A stretch of 64,000 nucleotides of DNA from JABDEZ01 sp965276955 (GTDB lineage Bacteria; Bacteroidota; Bacteroidia; Chitinophagales; Chitinophagaceae): positions 149,523 through 213,522 of the forward strand of contig CBDIBP010000007.1 of assembly GCA_965276955.1 (NCBI GenBank). The letters are read 5' to 3'. Shown here one piece after another: positions 43,330-53,038 of the stretch. A program made the position numbers and the translations under genes. Each line of letters begins with the position of its first letter. The first letter of the stretch is position 1. Under the pieces are notes generated by a model that made no database searches, was not told where the DNA came from, and worked only from the letters and a program-made list of their open reading frames with translations.

Positions 43330-43477
43330 TGAAACCAGATAACAAAATATTAATACTCGTACCAGTTGCAGTTATTTTCTCCATACGTGCAATGGCTACC
43401 TTGATAAGGGCGTACCGCTGGGTGGCGGGGTAGCCTTTAGTTCAGCTATATGTTTTAACTACTAAAACCCATTTCAT
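43330..43477 (+). pseudogene. Decayed copy of the PID-CTERM-like small gene
   Basis: The frame from ATG 43330 (MKPDNKILILVPVAVIFSIR then AMA) matches the N-terminus of the intact gene at 45585 (MKASNKTLMLIAVAIIFSVR then AMA). It then shifts: in the next frame DKGVPLGGGVAF corresponds to DNSVPLDGGLGIAI of the intact protein. The shifted frame ends at a stop near 43462, and the Lys-rich end is missing. It is therefore a remnant, with intact upstream LytTR-like repeats. Confidence 0.6.
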
Positions 43478-43501
43478 CCACATAATACCCCCTGTTCGTC
43501 C
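43470..43501 (+). promoter_or_regulatory. Paired direct repeat, candidate LytTR box 2
   Basis: CATTTCATCC at 43470 and CTGTTCGTCC at 43492 are spaced 22 bp and share the CATAATACCCCC linker of box 1. The left half-site is degenerate. The pair lies 61 bases before the T9SS gene start. Confidence 0.6.
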
Positions 43502-43561
43502 CCATTGTAAAATTTGCCAACCTTTTACTGAATATCATTGCACGCATTTTGCCAACACACT

Positions 43562-45565
43562 ATGCAAAAAATACACATGATCATGAAAAAAACATTAGCT
43601 ATTCTTTTTTGCCTGTTAGTAACGGCAACTACAAGTTGGGGGATAAATTACTATTCCGCAAGTACGGGTGCGCCAAACAACTTGTCAACCTGGTGGACCA
43701 ATACAGATGGCGCAACGGGAACCCAGCCATCAGATTTTACTACCGGAACGTTCAACATTGCCAACGGCAATACTACTGGCCTTACAGGCGACTGGACCGT
43801 TGGAGCAGCAATTGAAGTGTATGGTGGACAAATATTAAACCTGAACGGCCATACTATTACAGCAGATAATATAGATGCGTATAGCGGTGGCTCCTACTTA
43901 ATAGGATCTGCGACGTCAGGGATAGTGATCATAGGTACTAACCGAGGAAACGGGGCGGTCGCTATGGACCAGACCAGCACGGCCTCTGCTACATTGGGCA
44001 GGTTATCAATATATGGTGCAAATGGATTTATTCAATCGTTAAATCTGCGGAGCAATATAAATATTGCCAGTACTGGCTACGTTAGTGCTGCTGATCATAA
44101 CAGCGTTAACGCCAATGGCTACAAGCTGACGCTCAAATCTGATGCTTCGGGGACAGCGCGTATAGCGCCCATCACAAACAGTGGATCTATTATAGGGAAC
44201 ATCACTATTGAGCGCTATATACCTGGCCAGCGCGGCTACCGACTGCTGGGCCAGCCCTATACTACCAATATTGACCTGTCGCAGTTAAGTGCTTCTTTTG
44301 ATATTACGGGTATTACCGGGGGCTCAACCTGTGTTGGGACAAATCCATCAGTATTCAGTTATACACCCGGTACTTCTCCGTCTTACACCGGCATTACCAC
44401 TGGTACAGGTGCATTTCCTTCAGCGTATAATACTGCCGGCACCTTTTCAAACGGTATACTTGCATTTATAAGGGGAGCGAAAGGCGAGGATTGCAATATG
44501 CGTACCATTGCACCTCCATCTAATGTAACTGCTGCTACCACCGGAACTGTAAACAAAGGCAGTATTACCGAAGTAGTGCCTGCCAATGGCTGGAACATTA
44601 TTGCTAATCCCTACCCATCGCAGGTGCTGCTCACTGGCGTTAGCAACATAGGCAGCATTGATGCCATTGTTGCGGTAAACCCGGCTGGCCAGTTTATTAA
44701 CACTCATACAAATGGTACCCAGTATTTCACCACATCATCGAGCGCTATACTGCCTATTAATGGTGCTGTGCTGATGCACAATAATACAGGCAGTGCTGTT
44801 ACACTTACCTTCCACGAAACAGATAAAGTAAGTACAGCACCAAACGTAAGCGTATTCAAGACAACCAGCATCTACCCTACACTTGAATTGAGTATATACA
44901 ATGGCAGCAGCATGTGGGATAACTGGAGAATGATACTGGCTCCTAATACAAGTAACCTTGCAGGGGACAATGGTGACCTTGAAAAGCTGAGCAATGCACA
45001 GTTCGATATATACTCCCTAAGCGCAGACAACCAGCATATGAACCAGGATGCGCGTGATGCAGACAGCATAGCCGATGGCGCTATACTGCCACTGGGCATA
45101 CGCTCGGAAGTAGCCGCGACCTATATACTGAATGTGAGCGGATACAGCCTGCCGGCGAACAAAACCGTTTACCTGCATGATAAATACACCAATACATACA
45201 CCTTACTGAACAACGGTACCAGCTATACATTTACAGTATATGCCAATGCAGCCAGCCAGGGCGAGAACAGGCTGGAACTATTATTCAACAACATAAGCAC
45301 AGGTGTGAACAATGTAGTGAGCACACAAAGCAACATACAGGTAACACCTAACCCTGCTGCAAACAACATAACACTTTCTTACCCGGCAATATTTGCAGGC
45401 GATAAAGAGATAAGCATTATGAATGCAATAGGACAGGCAGTGCGCACCGTGATGAGCAGTGACAGGATAGTGAACATGAACATCAGTGGCCTTGCGAACG
45501 GTATGTACCTGATAAAGACAAGTGCCAACGGCAATACAGCAACAGGCAGATTCATTAAAAACTAA
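43562..45565 (+). CDS. T9SS-sorted cell-surface protein, function unknown
   Basis: Possible starts are ATG 43562, 43577 and 43583; all lead into the signal peptide MKKTLAILFCLLVTATTSWG. The protein (667 residues from 43562) is Thr/Ser/Asn/Gly-rich, with beta-helix-like repeats in the first half (TGDWTVGAAIEVYGGQILNL), a central PANGWNIIANPYPSQVLL segment typical of T9SS surface proteins, and a C-terminal Por tail (VTPNPAANNITLSYP, NAIGQAVRTV, LANGMYLIKTS, GRFIKN). It should be exported to the surface. The paired GTTCGT site upstream suggests control by the LytTR regulator. It has no recognised catalytic motif. Confidence 0.8.
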   Translation: MQKIHMIMKKTLAILFCLLVTATTSWGINYYSASTGAPNNLSTWWTNTDGATGTQPSDFTTGTFNIANGNTTGLTGDWTVGAAIEVYGGQILNLNGHTITADNIDAYSGGSYLIGSATSGIVIIGTNRGNGAVAMDQTSTASATLGRLSIYGANGFIQSLNLRSNINIASTGYVSAADHNSVNANGYKLTLKSDASGTARIAPITNSGSIIGNITIERYIPGQRGYRLLGQPYTTNIDLSQLSASFDITGITGGSTCVGTNPSVFSYTPGTSPSYTGITTGTGAFPSAYNTAGTFSNGILAFIRGAKGEDCNMRTIAPPSNVTAATTGTVNKGSITEVVPANGWNIIANPYPSQVLLTGVSNIGSIDAIVAVNPAGQFINTHTNGTQYFTTSSSAILPINGAVLMHNNTGSAVTLTFHETDKVSTAPNVSVFKTTSIYPTLELSIYNGSSMWDNWRMILAPNTSNLAGDNGDLEKLSNAQFDIYSLSADNQHMNQDARDADSIADGAILPLGIRSEVAATYILNVSGYSLPANKTVYLHDKYTNTYTLLNNGTSYTFTVYANAASQGENRLELLFNNISTGVNNVVSTQSNIQVTPNPAANNITLSYPAIFAGDKEISIMNAIGQAVRTVMSSDRIVNMNISGLANGMYLIKTSANGNTATGRFIKN

Positions 45566-45584
45566 AAAACAGATATCTATTTAT

Positions 45585-45767
45585 ATGAAAGCGAGTAATA
45601 AAACATTGATGCTAATAGCTGTTGCCATTATTTTCTCAGTGCGCGCTATGGCACAGGGAACCTTACCTCCAGACCCGGATAACAGTGTGCCCCTTGATGG
45701 CGGGCTGGGCATAGCCATAGTAGCGGGAGTAAGCTACGGCGCTAAGAAACTGATGAAGAAAAAGTAA
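45585..45767 (+). CDS. Small PID-CTERM-like exported protein
   Basis: A 60-residue protein. A signal peptide (cleavage after RAMAQ) is followed by a short linker GTLPPDPDNSVPLDGGLG, a hydrophobic IAIVAGVSYGA stretch and the basic end KKLMKKK. The order VPxDGG, glycine-rich hydrophobic helix, Lys-rich end resembles the PID-CTERM sorting-type small proteins of Bacteroidota; sorting partner and role are not known. ATG 45585 is chosen because the upstream in-frame start at 45522 lies within the T9SS gene. It is 19 bases after the T9SS gene and shares its terminator. Confidence 0.72.
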   Translation: MKASNKTLMLIAVAIIFSVRAMAQGTLPPDPDNSVPLDGGLGIAIVAGVSYGAKKLMKKK

Positions 45768-45798
45768 ATAGAATATTGGTCTTGTTGAGTAATAAGTG

Positions 45799-45830
45799 GT
45801 CCTCCATACATATATCAATGTATGGAGGAC
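45799..45830 (+). terminator. Terminator hairpin after the PID-CTERM-like gene
   Basis: GTCCTCCATACA pairs with TGTATGGAGGAC, a 12-bp perfect stem with an eight-base loop, followed by TTGTTCTTTT. It ends the T9SS/PID transcript. Confidence 0.8.
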
Positions 45831-45908
45831 TTGTTCTTTTAACGGATGAGTGAACGTACTTGGAGATCGCGCATAGAAAATATCATATGGTTATAATATA
45901 TTAGCAGT

Positions 45909-47953
45909 ATGAAGAGGCTATCTATATTGTTCCTGCTATTATTGCCCCTCTTTTTTTGTACCTCCGTACTGCATGCGCAGCCGGCAGCAGGTAATGATAT
46001 TGCATACCTTTTGAAAACGCTGGCAGCATCGCCAGCAGATACCAGCAGAAGCAAAGCGTATGCTCAAGTGGTGTGCTACTACAGGCCGACCAAACCGGAT
46101 TCTGCATCATATTTTGTGACCAGGGGGCTTTCTTTTGCCAATAGTATAAATGATAGAAAGGGCAAAGCAAAACTTTTAGCGCTGGCCGGCAGCATTGATA
46201 TAGATAAAAGCATGTTCAACAAGGCGAAACAGGAATACCTGGACGCACTGGCTATTGACAGATCTATTAATAATAAGCCGGGCGCGGCACTGGACCTCAA
46301 CGGCCTTGGCCACATATCGATAACCAAAAGGAGATTATACCAATGCTACTGCCTACTATATTGAAGCGCTAAAGCTATTTGAAGACATTAAATTCGCGGA
46401 AGGTACCGGGGCCGTGAACATGGCCCTGGGTATGATGAACGTTGAAATAGGCAAATACTGATAAAGCGCAGGACTACCTGCTAAAAGCCCAAGCCATTTA
46501 TAGTACCATACCATTTGCGCTGCACCACCTGCAGCTGATGAACAACATGGGAATGTTCTACAACAGGATAAACAAACCGGACACGGCCTTAAAGATACTG
46601 GAAGCGGGCATAGCAAAAAGCACTGCACCCGAGTATGCCTTTGTGCGCGCCCAGCTGCTGCTAAATGCTGGTAATGTGCTGTACAAAATGGGTAAGCTGG
46701 AAGATGCAATAGACCACACAGAAGAGTCTTTGCAACTGACCCAAAACCATGACCTTAAAACATCTGAATGCTATGCATTGGTGAACTTAGCTGAAATGAA
46801 AAAAGATGATACTGAACGATCTCTTGCATACTTGAAAAAAGCCCTTGCTATAAGCCATGAAACAGGCGAAAAAAATCTGGAAGTTGGGGTGTATGATAAC
46901 CTGGCAGCGTTCTATAAAGAACATGGGCTGTTCACTGATGCGCTGGAGGCCACTGAAAAAAAAGACGCCCTTCAGGATAGTATACTGAACAAACAAAAAA
47001 GCGTTGAAATTGCAGACCTGCAAAGCCGGTATGAACTGGAAGAGGCAAAGAACAAGGTAAATGACCTTACCCTCATCAACAGCCGCGACGAGTTCAAGAC
47101 AAAGCTGGGAGTGGCGATAGCCGGTGGTAGTATGTGCCTGCTTATAATGGTAGGCTTTTTTTATAACAGGACAGCGAACCTGAACAGGCAATTGGTAGCG
47201 CAAGGCGCGGAACTAAAGGAATTGAATACAGTGGCTATTGCGCAACAGGGAGAACTGAGAGAAATAAATAGCGTGAAGGACAAGATATTCTCTGTGCTGG
47301 GGCACGACCTTCGCACTCCGCTGAGCAATATCATAGGTATGCTACAGGTAATAGAGGAAGATGAAGGTGTGATAAACGATGAATACCGCCCATATGTAAG
47401 CGACCTAAGGTTCCAGTCGCTGGTGACACTGGATACGCTGGATAAAACTGCTATACTGGGGTAAGAATAGTTTTAAAGGTATCGTTATACAGCAGCAGTT
47501 GTTCACTGTAGACATCATAGTGAAAAGCAACATCACCTTGCTTACCGCCGTAGCCACGCAAAAAAATATAAATGTAGCTAATAACATACCTGATGATACA
47601 CAGGTATTTGCCGATGTATCGCATTTCGATTTTGTGACACGAAACCTGTTATCGAACGCACTGAAATTTACGCCGGCCGGGGGGAAATATAAATATAAGT
47701 ATCGCAACAAACACGCAGCCAGGCCACATTACATTTGCGGTGCACGATACCGGCGTAGGCATGAGCCAGGAAGAGCAAGACCATATCTTTAGCCTGAACA
47801 ATACGAGCAAGATAGGCACTCAGGAAGGAAGTAGGAACAGGCATAGGACTGCTGCTGTGCAAAGAATTTGTAGAGAAAAATGGAGGCAAGCTATGGGTGA
47901 CCAGCACACCGGGCAATGGGTCTACTTTCTTTTTTTCATTGCGGTCTGCTTAG
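45909..47953 (+). pseudogene. TPR sensor histidine kinase paralogue with five one-base frameshifts
   Basis: It is homologous throughout to the kinase at 41092. Reading the intact protein needs removal of one base at each of AAAA 46326-46329, AAA 46453-46455, AAAA 47444-47447, GGGGGG 47679-47684 and GG 47827-47828. The result is 679 residues (677 in the paralogue), with signal peptide, TPR region, membrane segment, GHDLRTPLSN, RNLLSNALKFTP, DTGVGMSQ and GTGIGLLLCKEF all present and a stop at 47953. All lesions are insertions in short runs. This suggests sequence error or very recent inactivation, not an old pseudogene. Confidence 0.8.
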
Positions 47954-47979
47954 TATGCATTTTCATTTATGCGCTATAC

Positions 47980-49444
47980 TCAGGCATTTCTAACGAAGGT
48001 AGTGCGGCAAGATTCTTTGCTTTTCTTATCCAATATCACCAGCAAAGCAATGGAGATGTAGAACATAGAGCCCACCTTGTGGGTCTCCAGCAACTCTGAA
48101 AAGAAGGGTTGTTGATGAAGCCTGCAGCAAAACATCATTATCACTCCCATCGTTACAAACTTATAGAAACGGTCTTTGAAGCGCCAGTATACTTTTTGTG
48201 CCTGCGCAAACACGGCAAATACCAATATGGCATACAATATCATAGCAGGCCACCCCTGCTCTACGAGCATGTAGAGGAAGTAGTTTGTGTGTGGTAGAGT
48301 GCTCTGTATTGCGGCTTACATAAGTACGAAAAGAAGTAACAGCATATGGCTTATAGTAATAGTAGAATGCGTGAGGACCATAACCAGTTATCGGTTTATC
48401 TGTACTCATACGCACACCGGCTACCCACCTGTATACACGCTCCATGCTCGACATATCCTGCCCCCTGAAGGTGGCTATCATATGGTCTGTAAAGCTCTTG
48501 TGCATATAAGTATGCTCAAAATTGGGACGAAAGATGATGTACCTGTTGTTTGTACTCACATAAATGATCATGGTAGCCATAAGTATATATATGGCCGGCA
48601 TAATAAAATTTACCAAACGGAAACGGATAGCCACAGCAACCACACCTGCAAATACTACAGCAATATATGCTGCACGCGCATATACGAGGTATATGGCTGG
48701 TAAAAAGAATAGTATGACCAGCAGCAGCAGCCCCCTTATCCACTTGGCATAACCACGCGTAAGAGGATAGGCCACACAAAGAACAGGAAAGAACATAGAC
48801 ATGACCGTAGAGTAATCTACGTGGTTGTAATAAAGGGGCCTGATAGCATGTTCTACCTTCCTGAAGTTGAACCCTATGAGGTAGTGCCGGTAAAAAATAA
48901 TGATCATGGTGGCCAGCAATGGAACCAAGGTGAGCAAGAATGCCTTTTTAAAGTCTTTTTTCTCCCTGAACACAAAAATGGGCAGCACAAAGAAAACGGC
49001 CAGGTACCATGTTTTTGCTATAAGGAACTTTACAGAAAAGAACAGGACCTGCGAATAGCCAACCGCTACCATCAACCACAAAAACTGCAGGGTTATAATG
49101 AACACCAAGGGGTTGCGCCACCACCATGCAGGTATCATATTAGGCTGGCGAGCCAGCAGTACTGCAAAAAGTACGAAGAACAGCCACATAAGGGGCTCAT
49201 CGGGCAGCGAAGCAGATAGTGTATCATCAGCAAATGACAGCTGGGTAGACATTGGTATGCAAAACAGCAATATCCAATAAGCGGTCTTCCAGTTGATGCC
49301 CATGAGCAACACATAGAGCAGGCCAAATGGTGCAGCCAGCGCTATGTAGCTGCCGGTAAGCGCAAACATAGCTATACTTGCCAGGAGCACAGTAAAGCAT
49401 GCCCCAAAGACCCACTTATCATCAAGTATGCGTGCCTGCAGCAT
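47980..49444 (-). CDS. O-antigen ligase/polymerase family membrane protein, frameshifted near the 3' end
   Basis: A hydrophobic protein with about 11 membrane segments and the Wzy/O-antigen ligase C-terminal pattern: ITGYGPHAFYYYY and a large periplasmic loop with NTEHSTTHN. The frame shifts near 48284-48286: one extra A on the coding strand turns HNYFLYMLVEQGWPA into a false tail. Removing it gives 487 residues. Around 48129-48108 the frame may slip twice more in opposite senses (FCCRLHQQPFF against a family-like FAAGFINNPFF). It acts in surface polysaccharide assembly with the next gene. Without correction the product would end at 48161. Confidence 0.78.
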
Positions 49445-49450
49445 TTAGGT

Positions 49451-50422
49451 TTAGCGTTGTACTGAAATAAGAATGCGGTAATAAGTGAACAACAGTATAA
49501 GCAAAGTGGTAAAAAAGAAACCCAACAAAGCAGCGGTAACAATAACCACCATTGCGGTAGGGCCTTTAGGCTGCAACGGCTTTTGCGCCTTGGATATTAC
49601 CTGTGTCAGCGACATGCCATCGGCCTGGATACCTGTAGTGAACTCGTTAGACAGCGACACGTATTTTGCGTGATCGGCCACTAACTGATCTTTCACTGCT
49701 TCTACGTTCTGTATACGTTCCATACCCATACCGCTGCCTTTGCCGCCCTTCACGCTACCTGTCATTATGTTTTGCCTGGCAGGGCTCATTATATCATAGA
49801 TACCATATTGTTCTCTAAGCGCGCCCAATGTGTCGGTAAGGGCTGTTATAGCACTGTCCTGCTCACGCATTTTGCTTTGCAGGTCGCCATACATTTTCAT
49901 GCGCATATTGTTGTAATAGCTGCCAAATATCAGGGCTACATCCTGCACCACTTCATTGGCTATGGTAGCTGAGCGCAGCGGTTGCTCATCTACATAGGAT
50001 ATTATAGCATCTTTATTTTCGGTGCGCTTAAAGTTGAAACCCTTATGAAAGACCATTTTCACCCATGCCATATCAGCGGGGTTGTTAGGGTCTTTATTAT
50101 AGTCTTGTGCCAGGTGCAGGTTCTTTATCACCAGCGTTGCCACAGTATCGCTCTCTGCAATTGCATTTACCTTGTCCAGGTCGTCATCGCCACCCATGTA
50201 GTCCACGAACCTCATTTCCGTATTCCGGAACAAGCTATTCCTATCGTAATACAGGGGATTAGCTACCAGAAACTCCGTTTTAGCCTCGTACTTAGGCTTT
50301 CTTGTGAAAAAGAAGATAGCGCCCACTATAGCTGCTATACAAGTAGCGCCAATGATCAGTACCCTATTTCTCCTTAATGTCTGTGCTACGTCAACCAGGT
50401 CAAAACGTGGTGCAGTGGTCAT
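49451..50422 (-). CDS. Wzz/GumC-like polysaccharide chain-length determinant
   Basis: A 323-residue inner-membrane protein. One membrane segment near residues 22-44 (VLIIGATCIAAIVGAIFFF) and one near 290-313 (MVVIVTAALLGFFFTTLLIL) flank a long periplasmic helical region with coiled-coil character, the layout of Wzz/PCP-family proteins. A proline-rich KPLQPKGPT block before the second segment fits too. There is no tyrosine-kinase domain. It should set the chain length of an exported glycan. It is six bases upstream of the O-antigen ligase gene on the same strand. Confidence 0.83.
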   Translation of the reverse strand: MTTAPRFDLVDVAQTLRRNRVLIIGATCIAAIVGAIFFFTRKPKYEAKTEFLVANPLYYDRNSLFRNTEMRFVDYMGGDDDLDKVNAIAESDTVATLVIKNLHLAQDYNKDPNNPADMAWVKMVFHKGFNFKRTENKDAIISYVDEQPLRSATIANEVVQDVALIFGSYYNNMRMKMYGDLQSKMREQDSAITALTDTLGALREQYGIYDIMSPARQNIMTGSVKGGKGSGMGMERIQNVEAVKDQLVADHAKYVSLSNEFTTGIQADGMSLTQVISKAQKPLQPKGPTAMVVIVTAALLGFFFTTLLILLFTYYRILISVQR

Positions 50423-50491
50423 TTTTTTTAAAATTATGTTGGTATGGTTAATCTAAACGTTGAACGTCGATATGTATTGCTATGATCTATA

Positions 50492-51577
50492 TTAAATTAC
50501 TGATTCACCAGCCTGCATTTTTTCGGCATTCTCGGCAAACTGCAGCGCATCTATCATTTCCTGTATGTTGCCATTCATAAAATCGTCCAGGTTATAGATG
50601 GTCATATTTATCCTGTGGTCTGTAATACGGCCCTGCGGATAGTTGTAGGTGCGTATCTTGGCGCTTCTGTCCCCACTGCTCACCAGGCTCTTCCTTCTTT
50701 TAGATATCTCATCTTCCTGCTTGCGCACTTGTTCCTCATAAAGGCGTGTGCGCATCATACCTGTTGCTTTCTCCCTGTTACCCAGCTGTGTACGCTCGGT
50801 CTGGCAGGTGATAACGGTGCCTGTAGGTACGTGTGTCAGTATCACCTTGGTCTCTACCTTGTTCACGTTCTGTCCGCCGGCACCACCACTACGGGCTGTT
50901 TCCATCTTCAGGTCGCTTTCCTTCAGTTCAAAGTCTATTTCTTCTGCTTCAGGCATCACGGCTACAGTGGCCGCTGATGTGTGCACACGGCCAGCTGCTT
51001 CTGTAGCGGGCACACGCTGCACGCGATGCACACCACTTTCAAATTTCAGTGTGCCATACACATCTTCTCCCTTCACTTCCAGTTGTATCTCCTTATATCC
51101 ACCCACGGTACCTTCCGTTTCAGATAGCAAAGCCACTGAGAAGCCATGCCTTTCGCAATAACGGGTATACATACGCAGCAGGTCGCCGGCAAATATGCTG
51201 GCCTCATCGCCACCCGTACCTGCACGTATCTCCAGTATCGCATTCTTTTCGTCTTGCGGGTCCTTCGGTATCAGTAGCCGGTGCAGTTCGTCCTCAAGTT
51301 CCCCTTTTTGTACTTCCAGCTTCTCCAGGTCTTCCTTTGCCATGCTGCGCAGTTCCTCATCGGCCTCTTCATTCAGTATGTCACGGGCAAAATCAAGATT
51401 ATCCAAACAGCCCCTGTATTGCTTATATACCGCTACAATGGCTTCCAGCTTTCTATATTCCTTACTTATTTGTGAAAACTTCTTATTATCGCTTACGATC
51501 TCGGGATTCGTCAGCGCTACACCCAGGTTATCAAACCTGGCACTTATCGCTTCCAGCTTCTCAACAATTGAACTCAT
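50492..51577 (-). CDS. prfA: Peptide chain release factor 1
   Basis: ATG 51577 (MSSIVEKLEAISARF) gives 361 residues, the usual RF1 size; the in-frame extension to 51661 is not family-like. RF1 releases peptides at UAA and UAG. Motifs are the PVT-type codon-recognition segment, here in VQRVPATEAAGRVHTSAATVAV (PAT near residue 187), and the peptidyl hydrolysis motif SGGAGGQNVNKVET with GGQ near 231. The PxT form distinguishes it from RF2 (SPF). It has no operon partner. Confidence 0.97.
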   Translation of the reverse strand: MSSIVEKLEAISARFDNLGVALTNPEIVSDNKKFSQISKEYRKLEAIVAVYKQYRGCLDNLDFARDILNEEADEELRSMAKEDLEKLEVQKGELEDELHRLLIPKDPQDEKNAILEIRAGTGGDEASIFAGDLLRMYTRYCERHGFSVALLSETEGTVGGYKEIQLEVKGEDVYGTLKFESGVHRVQRVPATEAAGRVHTSAATVAVMPEAEEIDFELKESDLKMETARSGGAGGQNVNKVETKVILTHVPTGTVITCQTERTQLGNREKATGMMRTRLYEEQVRKQEDEISKRRKSLVSSGDRSAKIRTYNYPQGRITDHRINMTIYNLDDFMNGNIQEMIDALQFAENAEKMQAGESVI

Positions 51578-51751
51578 GCCTGCTACTACAAAAAATTTGA
51601 TAAAAAAATGTAAGTGCGCGAAGTTATTAAATATGTGGTGGATAATAAATATTATCTTCAAACCCTATTGGCAACATGCGTACGAATGACTAAAAGCTGT
51701 TGCAAATAAAAAGGCCATCGTAATACTTTAAAACCTCGTTAAAATAGGCAT

Positions 51752-53029
51752 ATGCCCTTTAATACATATTTGCTAAAAAAGGCGATCATTGTTTTATCGC
51801 TGTTCGCAATGCAATGCATTCTCATTTTCGCATATGATAATGGTGTAGTATTGGATCTTATCAATCCGTTCGCTTTACTCATTATATCGCTTTGTATCCC
51901 GTATTATTATTTTGTGGTGCTAAAGAAAGAAGGGAATGCCCCGCTTACTTTAGTAAAGAATAAGAACCAATACCTCTTTTTACTGGCAGGCGTAGCTACC
52001 ATTGCAGTTAGCTACAGGCAAATGCATAAGCTTTTTGCCCACTACTCCAACCCTATAGAAATATCTGACGTAATGCCGCAAATTGAAACACTATATAGCC
52101 GTTTCATTGCCGGCGTATTTCCGTATACTCCTGTCACTTCAATACCCTGGGCGCCTTACCCTGTTTATATGCCCTTGCATTGGCTGCCTATAGCCATTCC
52201 GCATTTCTTACATATTGATAGCCGCTGGGTGGGCTTTATGTGCTTTGCTGCTGCTACAGGTATTTATGCATACTATTTGCTGCGAAACAACAGCCCTGCT
52301 ATCATAAAATTCATAGCGCTTCTGTTACCTTCGGTCGTGTTGTGGATCTATATATTATTTGGCAGTATAGACATACCCGCAGCGCTTGAGCCGTTGATAG
52401 CGGGCTACTACCTGGTACTTGCCGTAGGACTTGCAAGCCGTAACCTGACCATTACAACTATAGGCATCATTCTCTGCCTGCTATCGAGGTACACTTTTCT
52501 TTTTTGGCTGCCGCTCTTTTTTATTTTATTGTGGCAAACACAAACTTTAAAAAGGAACCTTTGGGTATGGACATCTATAATATTGTCAGTTCTCCTGATC
52601 TATATCATACCCTTCTTCCTTAAAGACCCTACCATATTTGCAAAAGGACTGGCGTATCACAATCACTGCGCTGTAGATGAATGGAAAAGGTTTGGCGATC
52701 CAACACAATGGAATTCTTATCATTCAGGTATCTTTTTTGCACCGCGTTTTTACGACCTGTTTCACGGCACTATAGAGCATAGAGTATTTCTGAACCGTGT
52801 GGTACAAGCGGTCCTTATGCTTTTCTTATTTTTTGCAGGTTGGTTTGGCTACCAACGCGTAAAAGACAAAATAAACTTTTATGATGTTTGTCTTATAATG
52901 CTGTATACTTTTGTAGTTGTCTTTATACTTTTCTCACCAATTACATTTAAGTATTACTACATGTCTATACTGGTCTTATCATCTGTGATCTGTGCAAAGA
53001 CCCTTATGACAAACAACAGTAAAAGTTAG
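51752..53029 (+). CDS. Polytopic membrane protein, putative GT-C glycosyltransferase
   Basis: A 425-residue protein with about ten membrane segments. The first large loop has EISDVMPQIETLYSRFIAGV then FPYTP (about residues 109-134). This acidic motif followed by a Pro-Tyr pair recalls GT87/GT-C mannosyltransferases, and PYPVYMPLHWLPIAI follows. Such enzymes transfer sugars from lipid-linked donors in the inner membrane. It is near polysaccharide genes but on the opposite strand. The fold is likely; substrate and even catalytic activity are unproved. Confidence 0.55.
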   Translation: MPFNTYLLKKAIIVLSLFAMQCILIFAYDNGVVLDLINPFALLIISLCIPYYYFVVLKKEGNAPLTLVKNKNQYLFLLAGVATIAVSYRQMHKLFAHYSNPIEISDVMPQIETLYSRFIAGVFPYTPVTSIPWAPYPVYMPLHWLPIAIPHFLHIDSRWVGFMCFAAATGIYAYYLLRNNSPAIIKFIALLLPSVVLWIYILFGSIDIPAALEPLIAGYYLVLAVGLASRNLTITTIGIILCLLSRYTFLFWLPLFFILLWQTQTLKRNLWVWTSIILSVLLIYIIPFFLKDPTIFAKGLAYHNHCAVDEWKRFGDPTQWNSYHSGIFFAPRFYDLFHGTIEHRVFLNRVVQAVLMLFLFFAGWFGYQRVKDKINFYDVCLIMLYTFVVVFILFSPITFKYYYMSILVLSSVICAKTLMTNNSKS

Positions 53030-53038
53030 GGCGATATT

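Noticed and set aside
45909..47953. Programmed frameshifting as an explanation for the broken kinase
   Set aside because: Five separate sites of the same sign, without slippery heptamers or downstream structures, in a gene whose paralogue has none, make recoding very unlikely.
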